A DNA stretch of 12,389 nt from positions 4,586 to 16,974 of the forward strand of contig DCFQ01000011.1 of the NCBI GenBank assembly GCA_002319915.1. The letters are read 5' to 3'. The translations under genes and the position numbers were made by a program. How positions within the stretch are numbered: position 1 is the stretch's first letter; the number at the start of each line of letters is the position of its first letter. This document shows, one piece after another, positions 6,366 to 12,389 of the stretch. The DNA comes from Bacteroidales bacterium UBA1800. GTDB taxonomy: Bacteria > Bacteroidota > Bacteroidia > Bacteroidales > VadinHA17. The notes under the pieces were generated by a model that made no database searches, was not told where the DNA came from, and was given only the letters and a program-made list of their open reading frames with translations.

Positions 6366-7538
6366 TTATTTGTAGAGTAAGTATTTCTCCCTTATCTTCC
6401 CGAACCTCTCCAGCCCCTCCTTCCACGAAGCCATGATATCATCCGCACTCATTCCCTTCATTATCTGCTCCCTCAGTACAGGTCCGGATGCAAGCACATC
6501 AAAATATGAATTAAAGAACTTCTCCTTCACAGGATAATCGTTGTAGGCGCTTATAAGCCAATCAAGGTTGATCCTGAGTGCAGGGATTAACTTATCCTTT
6601 ATCGAATTCCTCAGGTCTGTCCCAAAGCACTTCTCACCTTTGAATGGTGGATCGATTGCTTCCGGAACACTCCGGGGGATGAAGCTGAATCCCCTGTCGG
6701 GCAGAAGCGGCGAGCCGAATACCTGGAATGGGAAATCAGTTCCGCGGCCTACAGAAACATTTGTCCCCTCAAAAAAGCAGAGTGAAGGGTAAAGGTATAC
6801 CGAAACCTGGTTGGGCAGATTCGGCGAGGGCCTTACCGGGAGCACATATTTAGTGTCATGCGAGTAATTAAGGCATCGGACAACCGTCAGGTCACATCTC
6901 TCCCCATTCTTCAGCCAGCCCTCTCCGTTGAGCATGCCGGCATATTCACCGGTTGTCATCCCGTGCACCACCGGGACCGGATCCAATCCTACGAACGACC
7001 TGTATATGGTATCGGCAATATTCCCGTCGGTATAGAAGCCGTTCGGGTTGGGCCTGTCGAAAACAATGCATTTCACGCCGTTCTCGGCACAAGCCTCGAG
7101 GAGATAGTGAAGCGTAGAGATATATGTATAAAACCTTACACCGACATCCTGGATATCGAATACTACGACATCAATCCCCTTCAGATCGTCCGCTGTCGGC
7201 TCGAAATGAGAGCCATAAAGGCTGACAACAGGGATCCCGGTCGACGGATCAATCCCGTCGGGGATCTCCTCCCCTGCCTGTGCAAGTTCCCTGAAGCCGT
7301 GCTCGGGAGCAAAGATCACCTTCAGATCGATCCCTTCCAACTTCATTTTATCTACCAGGTGGATCTTCCCCGCCATCGAAGTCTGGTTGGCGACAACCGC
7401 CACCCGCTTACCGCTAAGCAGCGGCTTGTAAATCTCAGATCTTTCCGCACCAGGGACGGGTTTTTCGACTATTGCGCTGCATGCCGTAATCAGGAAAAGA
7501 CAAGCCGGCAGGGAAATGAAAATTACCGCTGATCTCAT
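6366..7538 (-). CDS. namZ: NamZ/DUF1343 exo-beta-N-acetylmuramidase lipoprotein (GH171)
   Basis: 390 residues, normal family length. The lipoprotein signal peptide ends at 'FLITAC' (C20). The N-terminal Rossmann-like domain shows 'VAVVANQTS' (47-54), 'FAPEHGFR' with E79-H80-G81, 'VVFDIQDVGVRFYTYISTL' (125-143) and 'FDRPNPNG' (160-167), all hallmarks of DUF1343. 'SPNLPNQVSVYLYPSLCFFEGTNVSVGRGTDFPFQVFGSP' lies in the second half. Characterised members release terminal N-acetylmuramic acid from peptidoglycan fragments, part of cell-wall turnover. No MurNAc-kinase, etherase or transporter lies nearby, so the recycling context is missing here. The gene stands alone on its strand and is flanked on both sides by related palindromes. 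A weak promoter-like box, TAGTTTTA on the minus strand (7557-7564), differs by one base from the consensus. The ATG at 7538 fits the signal peptide. Confidence 0.9.
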   Translation of the reverse strand: MRSAVIFISLPACLFLITACSAIVEKPVPGAERSEIYKPLLSGKRVAVVANQTSMAGKIHLVDKMKLEGIDLKVIFAPEHGFRELAQAGEEIPDGIDPSTGIPVVSLYGSHFEPTADDLKGIDVVVFDIQDVGVRFYTYISTLHYLLEACAENGVKCIVFDRPNPNGFYTDGNIADTIYRSFVGLDPVPVVHGMTTGEYAGMLNGEGWLKNGERCDLTVVRCLNYSHDTKYVLPVRPSPNLPNQVSVYLYPSLCFFEGTNVSVGRGTDFPFQVFGSPLLPDRGFSFIPRSVPEAIDPPFKGEKCFGTDLRNSIKDKLIPALRINLDWLISAYNDYPVKEKFFNSYFDVLASGPVLREQIMKGMSADDIMASWKEGLERFGKIREKYLLYK

Positions 7539-7591
7539 GAGGTTCGATTGTTTCTGTAAAACTATGCCATTTTATTTAAACTCAGTGTTCC

Positions 7592-7666
7592 CTCAGTGTC
7601 TTCTCCGTGGTCTCCGTGAAATAAAAAAGTAAGAACTTACATGGAGGACACAGAGGAGACACCGAG
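7592..7666. repeat. imperfect palindrome (repeat copy B), related to copy A
   Basis: The 27-nt arms at 7592-7618 and 7640-7666 are inverted repeats with 6 mismatches, 4 of them transitions that could still pair as G-U in one strand's RNA. The core is CTCAGTGTCTTCTCCGTG against CTCGGTGTCTCCTCTGTG (right arm reversed). The centre holds GTAAG-AA-CTTAC at 7629-7640. The right arm begins 'AACTTACATGGAGGACACAG', which aligns with copy A's 'AAGTTACACAGAGATCACGG'. This copy lies in the divergent promoter region between namZ and the permease gene, unlike copy A, so it cannot be serving the same terminator role. Confidence 0.65.
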
Positions 7667-7682
7667 GTTCCCGGAGAATTAT

Positions 7683-7690
7683 TAAATTTG
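7683..7690 (+). promoter_or_regulatory. TAnnTTTG box ahead of the permease gene
   Basis: TAAATTTG at 7683-7690 matches the -7 consensus exactly. No TTG lies about 20 bp upstream. If used, transcription would begin near 7697 and the ATG at 7700 would be almost leaderless. The box also contains the TTG (7688) that could serve as an alternative start codon, so it may be chance. Confidence 0.25.
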
Positions 7691-7699
7691 CTTACTCAA

Positions 7700-8944
7700 A
7701 TGAACCTGCCCTACTTCATAGCACAGAGGCTGATAAAGGGGCGCCGGCAGGGAACCTCCTTTTCAAGGCCCGTAAACGTGATAGCCATCATCGGCATTGC
7801 GATGGGGCTTGCCGTGATGATACTCGCCGTATCCATACTGACCGGGTTCAAAATGCAGATCAGGGAAAAGGTGGTGGGATTCGGGGGAAACATCCAGATA
7901 CTCAATTTTGATTCCAACATTTCGCTCGAGACAACCCCGATAAGCGACACCGAGACTTTTGTCCCCAGGATCAAAAAGATCCCCGGGGTAAGCCATCTGC
8001 AGGTATTTGCGACCAAAGCAGGCATAATCAAAACTTCCGAAGAAATACAGGGAGTGGTGCTCAAGGGCGTGGGGAGCGACTTCGACTGGAGCTATTTCAG
8101 GGATAACCTGACTGAAGGTAAAGTCTTCACCGTAAGCGATACCGGGCGGACGAATCAGGTCATCATCTCAAAAAAGATCTCGGGCATGCTCGGGCTGAAG
8201 GTTGGCGACTCATTCGCAATGTATTTCGTACAGGATCCTCCAAGGAGCAGGAAGTTCACAATCTGCGGGATCTATGAAACCAGCCTCGAGGAGTTCGACA
8301 AGATGTATGTCTTTTGCGATATCGGGCAGATCCAGCGGTTGAATGGCTGGCGGAAAGACCAGGTAAGCGGTTTCGAAGTGTTCATCAATGATTTCGACAG
8401 GCTCGATGAGATGACCAACGAAGTCCGTGACGCAATAGGCTACCGGATCGATGAGAACAAGACAAAATTCAAGGTCACCAATATAAGGATCAGGTATCCG
8501 CAGATCTTCGACTGGCTTAATTTCCAGGATATGAATGTTGTTATAATTATAACACTGATGCTCCTTGTCGCCGGGTTCAATATGATCTCCGGGCTGCTGA
8601 TCCTGATACTTGAAAAGACCAATATGATCGGTGTACTGAAGGCTCTCGGCACTGAAAACCGGACTATACGGCAGGTATTCATCTACCAGGCTGCATATCT
8701 GATCGGGAAAGGCCTCTTCTGGGGAAATGTCATCGGGCTGGGCCTTGCCCTCATCCAGCTGAAGACAGGGATCATCACCCTTGACCCCACTTCCTATTAC
8801 ATAAAGACAGTGCCCGTAAACCTTGTTGCCTCACATGTGATTCTCCTGAATGCAGGGAGCATGGCTGCAATAATCCTGATGCTCCTTGTGCCTTCACAGC
8901 TGATCACAAGAATCTCGCCCGTCAAAGCCATAAGGTACGATTAA
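7700..8944 (+). CDS. ABC transporter permease, LolC/LolE (FtsX-like) family
   Basis: 414 residues from ATG 7700. The upstream in-frame TTG at 7688 has a nearby GGAG, but 'MNLPYFIAQRLIKG' is the usual family N-terminus. Architecture: TM1 about 25-48 ('VNVIAIIGIAMGLAVMILAV'), a large periplasmic MacB-type domain to about 270, then three helices ('MNVVIIITLMLLVAGFNMIS', a helix around 'AAYLIGKGLFWGNVIGLGLA', and 'MAAIILMLLVP'), ending 'ITRISPVKAIRYD'. 'GVLKALGTENRTIRQVFIYQ' is the cytoplasmic coupling segment that contacts the ATPase. LolCDE extracts lipoproteins from the inner membrane; other FtsX-type permeases do different work. The ATPase (LolD-like) is not in the window, so a partner must be encoded elsewhere. 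Its stop overlaps the stop of the opposing kinase gene by 4 bp. Confidence 0.88.
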   Translation: MNLPYFIAQRLIKGRRQGTSFSRPVNVIAIIGIAMGLAVMILAVSILTGFKMQIREKVVGFGGNIQILNFDSNISLETTPISDTETFVPRIKKIPGVSHLQVFATKAGIIKTSEEIQGVVLKGVGSDFDWSYFRDNLTEGKVFTVSDTGRTNQVIISKKISGMLGLKVGDSFAMYFVQDPPRSRKFTICGIYETSLEEFDKMYVFCDIGQIQRLNGWRKDQVSGFEVFINDFDRLDEMTNEVRDAIGYRIDENKTKFKVTNIRIRYPQIFDWLNFQDMNVVIIITLMLLVAGFNMISGLLILILEKTNMIGVLKALGTENRTIRQVFIYQAAYLIGKGLFWGNVIGLGLALIQLKTGIITLDPTSYYIKTVPVNLVASHVILLNAGSMAAIILMLLVPSQLITRISPVKAIRYD

Positions 8945-10293
8945 AAACTCAGGCAGAATGAGGTCTTTTCGCCGGGAATGGATGACACACTGAGGTTCCC
9001 TCCGTGTGTCCGCATGATCTGCCTGGAAATGCTCAGGCCAAGCCCCGATCCGTTCCTCCGGGTTGTAAAGAATGGGACAAAGATCTCATCGATGTTTTCA
9101 GCCGGTATGCCGGGACCATTATCCGTAACGCAAATTTCCGGGCGCTGGTCGGCACCCCTTCCCGCTTCCACCTTTATCATACCTGCCGGGTTTTCTGCAT
9201 TCGATTCCAGTGCATTTTTTATCAGGTTTATCAGTACCTGGCAGATCAGGCTCTGGTCGGCAAAGATCTCAAGGTCGTATTCCCGCAGGAAGAAATTGAC
9301 TTCAGTCCTGCCCTCATTCTCCAGCGAGCTGCTCAATATCTTCACATGTTCGAGCAGGTCGGCCGCCCGGAACAGCTTCCGGTCGGGCTGCGGGATCCTC
9401 GTCAGCTTCCTGTACGAATCCACGAACGACATCATGTTACGTCCCTGGTCCTTTATTACTTTCAATCCGTTAAGGGTAGCGGAGATCTCTTCCTTCGACA
9501 GCTCCGACGGTGATATCTCGGTTCCCTCCCTGTTGAAAATACCTGAAAGGGTGTCCGACAGCGAAGTTATCGGGGTAATTGAGTTCATTATCTCGTGCAT
9601 CAGCACCCGGATGAGCTTCATCCACGATTCGGTTTCCTTTTCATCGAGCTCATTCTTGATGTCCTGCACCGACAGGATTGTCAGGTCCCCCTCATTTCCC
9701 GCAAAGGAGGTCGCCTTCAGCGAAAGCACTATTTTACCCCTCTCGGTATTCAGCTGAACGAGCCTCCTCTCCGGGGGAGTTATGGTCCGGATCGTTTCAT
9801 ACAGAGACCGGTCGACACGCTCTGTCTGCCTTATATGTGTGAGCACCTCGCACATCAGGAGCCTCGATGCCGAAGAGTTGCTATGGAGGATCATCCCCTT
9901 CCTGTCGTATGTGATGATCCCGATAGGCAGATGCCCGATCAGAACACGGAAGTATTGTTCCTGGTTCCTGTTGTCGATCTTCAGCTTTTCGATCTGCTGG
10001 TTGACCCTGTTCATGTTCCTGCATATCTCACGGACTGTCGGATTCTTTTCAGTGGTTGAGAATGAGAGTGTCGAGTCGTCATCCCTCACGGAATCAAAAA
10101 AATACCTGATCTTCCTGTTCGTTGAATTCAGCAGGTGCACAAGGTTAGCAGCCAGCGAGATTATCACGATCACGCCTATGACCAGTATCCTGATGCTCTT
10201 CCCTGATATGGCAAGCATGCCAAGGCCGGCAGAGAGAAGGATGATAAGAATGACCCTTACCAGTATATTTAAATATAGGTTTCTACTGATCAC
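8941..10293 (-). CDS. PAS-containing sensor histidine kinase (NtrY/NtrB type)
   Basis: 450 residues. Two N-terminal helices (about 8-30 and 34-55) are joined by only a few residues, so there is essentially no periplasmic sensor. Next comes a linker/coiled coil (56-115), a PAS domain (about 113-212, 'LPIGIITYDRKGMILHSN'), and a dimerisation domain with phospho-histidine H233 in 'LMHEIMNSITPI'. The HATPase follows: N box 'QVLINLIKNALESNA' (352-366), G1 'CVTDNGPGIP' (388-397), F box 'FVPFFTTRR' and G2 'GSGLGLSISRQI'. All catalytic motifs are intact. It should phosphorylate the receiver of the regulator encoded immediately upstream, whose stop lies inside this gene's first codons (11-bp overlap), so they are translationally coupled. 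The signal is probably sensed in the membrane or cytoplasm; its identity is unknown. Confidence 0.93.
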   Translation of the reverse strand: MISRNLYLNILVRVILIILLSAGLGMLAISGKSIRILVIGVIVIISLAANLVHLLNSTNRKIRYFFDSVRDDDSTLSFSTTEKNPTVREICRNMNRVNQQIEKLKIDNRNQEQYFRVLIGHLPIGIITYDRKGMILHSNSSASRLLMCEVLTHIRQTERVDRSLYETIRTITPPERRLVQLNTERGKIVLSLKATSFAGNEGDLTILSVQDIKNELDEKETESWMKLIRVLMHEIMNSITPITSLSDTLSGIFNREGTEISPSELSKEEISATLNGLKVIKDQGRNMMSFVDSYRKLTRIPQPDRKLFRAADLLEHVKILSSSLENEGRTEVNFFLREYDLEIFADQSLICQVLINLIKNALESNAENPAGMIKVEAGRGADQRPEICVTDNGPGIPAENIDEIFVPFFTTRRNGSGLGLSISRQIMRTHGGNLSVSSIPGEKTSFCLSF

Positions 10294-11659
10294 TCAATTT
10301 GCTTTTGAACTTATTGTACAAAGTCTGTCGCGTAATCCCCAGCTGTGCTGCTGCAGCCGTGAGGTTTCCATTATTCTTGTCGAGTGCCTGCCGTATCATC
10401 TCCTGTTCCATTTCTCCGAGAGTGACGAAGGGAAGCTGCGAGTTCAGCGGAGCCGGGGCTTTAAGGAATACATCCTCAGGTTTCAGGACATGCGATTCAC
10501 TGAGTATCACTGCCTTCTCAATGGTATGCTGAAGCTCGCGTACATTGCCGGGCCATGAATAATTCAGCAGCTTGTCCGCAGCCTGCTTGTTAATGCGGAT
10601 CTCCTGCTTCTTGTACCTCGATGAATATTTATTCAAGAAGAAATCCGCAAGGATCAGGATGTCATTCCCCCGCTCCCTTAGGGGAGGAAGCGCGATCTGG
10701 ATGGTGTTGATCCTGTAAAGCAGGTCCTCACGGAACAACCCCTCCTTAACAAGCTGTTCGATATTCCTGTTGGTTGCGCAGATCAGCCTGATATCCGTTT
10801 CAACCGGCTGGTTTGAGCCGACCCGGGTAATTCTCCTGTTCTCGATTGCCGTTAGAAGCTTCGACTGCTGGCTCATCGAGATGTTGGCTATCTCGTCGAG
10901 GAAAAGGGTGCCCTTGCTTGCAATCTCAAATTTACCCTGCCTGCTTTCGTGGGCATCGGTAAAGGCCCCTTTTGAATGGCCGAAAAGCTCGCTTTCGAAA
11001 AGCGATTCGCTCAACGAGCCGACATCGACACTGACAAACACTTCAGATGCCCTTGAGGAGAGCCTGTGGATCTCCTGGGCAAGAAGATCCTTTCCTGTCC
11101 CGTTTTCTCCTGTTATAAGAATGTTCGCATCGGTTTTGGCAACCTTCCTTGCGAGATTCAGAACCCCAAGGATTGCCGGTGATGACCCGATTATGTATTT
11201 CTGCTCACGGTTAAGCTCATTCTTCAGACCGGTTTCCCTCTCCTTTAGGTGGATAACCTCCTTTTTGGAAAGATTCAGCTGGACCGCCATCTTTATGGTG
11301 GCGACCAGCTTCTCATTGTCCCAGGGTTTCATGACAAAATCCGCCGCTCCGGCTTTCAGCGCCTTAACCGCAATCTCGACATCGCCGTATGCAGTCATCA
11401 TGATCACCGACATCTCAGGGTAAGCCTCCTTTATCCTCGACAGCCAGTAAATACCTTCATTGCCCGAGTTGACGCCCGCCCTGAAGTTCATGTCCAGGAT
11501 AACTATATTGAACTCTTTTTTCCCAAGCTCGGTCAGTAGGCGGCCCGGATCAGAGATGGCGACAACGTTCTGAAACTGCGGGGTCAGAAGTATTTTCAGT
11601 GTGCTCAGGATGCTCTCATTGTCGTCTACTATCAGTATATTTCCGTTCTGGACAGGCAT
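10283..11659 (-). CDS. sigma-54-dependent response regulator (NtrC family)
   Basis: 458 residues from ATG 11659. An in-frame ATG at 11710 has AAGGAG about 17 nt upstream and would add 17 residues; the shorter start matches the family N-terminus 'NGNILIVDDNES'. The receiver covers 7-125, with D12-D13, phospho-acceptor D56 in 'VILDMN' and K111. A longer loop than usual follows D56 ('FRAGVNSGNEG'). The AAA+ domain is at about 155-395: Walker A 'GENGTGKD' (184-191), the sigma-54 contact loop 'GAFTDA' (231-236) instead of GAFTGA, Walker B 'LFLDEI' (252-257), and 'FREDLLYRIN' (309-318) with the arginine fingers and sensor II at 'WPGNVREL'. The Fis-type HTH ends the protein ('NLTAAAAQLGITRQTLYNKF'). 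It should hydrolyse ATP to open sigma-54 promoters after phosphorylation by the coupled kinase. Confidence 0.94.
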   Translation of the reverse strand: MPVQNGNILIVDDNESILSTLKILLTPQFQNVVAISDPGRLLTELGKKEFNIVILDMNFRAGVNSGNEGIYWLSRIKEAYPEMSVIMMTAYGDVEIAVKALKAGAADFVMKPWDNEKLVATIKMAVQLNLSKKEVIHLKERETGLKNELNREQKYIIGSSPAILGVLNLARKVAKTDANILITGENGTGKDLLAQEIHRLSSRASEVFVSVDVGSLSESLFESELFGHSKGAFTDAHESRQGKFEIASKGTLFLDEIANISMSQQSKLLTAIENRRITRVGSNQPVETDIRLICATNRNIEQLVKEGLFREDLLYRINTIQIALPPLRERGNDILILADFFLNKYSSRYKKQEIRINKQAADKLLNYSWPGNVRELQHTIEKAVILSESHVLKPEDVFLKAPAPLNSQLPFVTLGEMEQEMIRQALDKNNGNLTAAAAQLGITRQTLYNKFKSKLSDQ

Positions 11660-11883
11660 GGCAGATTGGATTTTTGTTTCACAGAGTTCCACAAAGGAGG
11701 CCGGGAGCATTACAGAGGGTAAAATATCTCCTTCCTGACAATATGTGACTCAGTGGTTAAATTAAACTTAATCAGTACAAGTTACACAAAACGTAAAATT
11801 ATTTAACGCCGATCTGTAAAAATTATTAACTACCCAAAAAATGGTCCTCACATTATAATCTATATTTCAAATGATTACATTTC

Positions 11884-11898
11884 TGGCACAATAATGGA
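11884..11898 (+). promoter_or_regulatory. possible sigma-54 promoter (good -24, poor -12)
   Basis: TGGCAC at 11884-11889 matches the -24 element of the sigma-54 consensus TGGCACg-N4-TTGCw. At the correct spacing the -12 position reads TGGA (11895-11898), with 2 of 4 bases matching TTGC. The start would fall near 11909, about 65 nt ahead of the ATG at 11974. A sigma-54 activator gene lies divergently to the left, which makes the match more credible, but the degraded -12 box keeps it uncertain. Confidence 0.3.
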
Positions 11899-11900
11899 AC

Positions 11901-11923
11901 CCGATCAAAAGAGATTTGATCGG
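11901..11923. promoter_or_regulatory. 9-bp perfect inverted repeat, operator- or hairpin-like
   Basis: CCGATCAAA (11901-11909) and TTTGATCGG (11915-11923) are exact inverted repeats separated by AGAGA. It starts 3 bp after the -12-like element, so it overlaps the predicted start site. It could bind a dimeric regulator, or form a hairpin at the 5' end of the mRNA. There is no trailing T run, so a terminator is unlikely. Confidence 0.55.
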
Positions 11924-11973
11924 CTGGCAGGGCCGGAAGACGGCAATATGGAATCCCGCGGATGTATTGATGT

Positions 11974-12389
11974 ATGAATAAGGAACCAGGGAATATCCCT
12001 TTAAAAAGAATTCTTTTTACAGCTGTGCTGCTGGCATTTGCCGGCCCGCTGTTTTTCTGTCACAGGAATCAGCTCAGGTATGATCAGAAAAAACTGACAC
12101 AGGAGATATTAGAAGAGGAAAAGCAATCTCCGGAGATCAATAAGGTGACCGGGGGCAGTGAAATAAATACGCAACATGTGCATAAGGGGACGCTGTATAA
12201 GGAGAACAGGACAGCAGATCCGGCAAAACCGCCTGTGATAATTGATATTGAGGGTTCGCTGGAAAACCGGGCTGACCTCAAGCTATCCGATGTTGCCTCG
12301 GAAATAAAATATATCAGGATTGAACCCATTCCCGACTCATCGGTCCGGACAAGCATGAAATTCAATTATCACCTTACGGATAATTACAT
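11974..12389 (+). CDS. 6-bladed beta-propeller lipoprotein, N-terminal part (runs off the window)
   Basis: 138 codons are visible with no stop before the right edge. Residues 1-29 form a lipoprotein signal peptide: basic N-terminus with 'PLKR', hydrophobic 'ILFTAVLLAFAGPLFF', then C29. A polar linker of about 60 residues follows (many E, K, Q, G, N), longer than usual. Then comes 'PPVIIDIEGSLENRADLKLSDVASEIKYIRIEPIPDSS', the entry strand pattern of the Bacteroidota 6-bladed beta-propeller lipoproteins (compare the usual 'I.LSD....I.YI.LE'). The function of this family is not settled; members are often near transport or regulator genes. The ATG at 11974 is chosen because it gives the signal peptide and because the TGA of the preceding mini-ORF overlaps it. 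The divergent sigma-54 regulator suggests that it may be a target. Confidence 0.78.
   Translation, partial: MNKEPGNIPLKRILFTAVLLAFAGPLFFCHRNQLRYDQKKLTQEILEEEKQSPEINKVTGGSEINTQHVHKGTLYKENRTADPAKPPVIIDIEGSLENRADLKLSDVASEIKYIRIEPIPDSSVRTSMKFNYHLTDNY

Larger units (their letters stand above)
11660..11973. promoter_or_regulatory. divergent regulatory region between the sigma-54 regulator and the propeller lipoprotein
   Basis: About 314 bp with no full-length gene. The left 200 bp is AT-rich and holds no TAnnTTTG box on either strand. The right part carries a TGGCAC element (11884-11889), a 9-bp inverted repeat (11901-11923) and a 9-codon mini-ORF (11948-11977) whose TGA overlaps the start codon of the lipoprotein gene. 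Those sites are listed separately. Confidence 0.5.

Noticed and set aside
6858..7532. 224-codon open frame on the plus strand opposite namZ
   Set aside because: It lies wholly antisense to a well-supported NamZ gene and shows no recognisable motif or signal; it is a by-product of codon bias.
8978..9757. 259-codon open frame on the plus strand opposite the kinase
   Set aside because: It is antisense to the intact HATPase and DHp domains; composition is typical of a shadow frame.
9782..10558. 258-codon open frame on the plus strand opposite the kinase and regulator
   Set aside because: It is antisense to the kinase PAS region and the regulator C-terminus, with Ser/Arg-rich, non-protein-like composition and no family match.
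10770..11423. 217-codon open frame on the plus strand opposite the sigma-54 regulator
   Set aside because: It is antisense to the AAA+ and receiver domains and has no independent support.
12084..12365. 93-codon open frame on the minus strand at the right edge
   Set aside because: It is antisense to the propeller lipoprotein, which has a convincing signal peptide and family strand motif.

Overview
The window looks like chromosomal DNA from a member of the Bacteroidota, probably a Bacteroidales/Marinilabiliales-type environmental lineage. The evidence is family content: a DUF4270 lipoprotein, a DUF4907 lipoprotein, a 6-bladed beta-propeller lipoprotein with the typical 'LSDVASEIKYIRIE' entry strand, a LytTR regulator, and an NtrC/NtrY-type pair. 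Promoter-like TAnnTTTG boxes and weak Shine-Dalgarno signals fit as well. There is no tRNA, rRNA, CRISPR array, transposase or phage gene.

Layout, left to right. (1) 1-141: non-coding, with an 8-bp tandem repeat running into a good Bacteroidota-type promoter. (2) 142-2103, plus strand: a class I/II PLP aminotransferase, then an orphan LytTR response regulator. (3) 2109-4690, minus strand: a two-gene outer-envelope operon, DUF4270 lipoprotein then a putative outer-membrane barrel protein. It converges on the regulator with a 5-bp gap. (4) 4691-4965: AT-rich divergent promoter region. (5) 4966-6283, plus strand: a six-bladed kelch-like lipoprotein overlapping a small DUF4907 lipoprotein. (6) 6366-7538, minus strand: a NamZ/DUF1343 (GH171) exo-muramidase lipoprotein, flanked on both sides by related imperfect palindromes of a 'CACAGAGG'-type repeat. 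(7) 7700-8944, plus strand: a LolC/LolE (FtsX-like) ABC permease. (8) 8941-11659, minus strand: a two-component operon, sigma-54 activator (NtrC family) then a PAS histidine kinase, overlapping by 11 bp. The kinase end overlaps the permease end by 4 bp. (9) 11660-11973: divergent regulatory region with a sigma-54-like -24 box and a 9-bp inverted repeat. (10) 11974 to the edge: start of a 6-bladed beta-propeller lipoprotein.

Seen as a whole, the window is rich in cell-envelope functions: at least five predicted lipoproteins, one barrel, one muropeptide hydrolase and one lipoprotein-release-type permease. It also carries two signalling modules. The most interesting untested ideas are: the kelch + DUF4907 overlapping gene pair and the DUF4270 + barrel pair as undescribed envelope modules; the sigma-54 activator sitting divergently from a propeller lipoprotein with a possible sigma-54 promoter and operator-like palindrome between them; and the pair of related repeats bracketing namZ. 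No clear defence system or mobile system is present.
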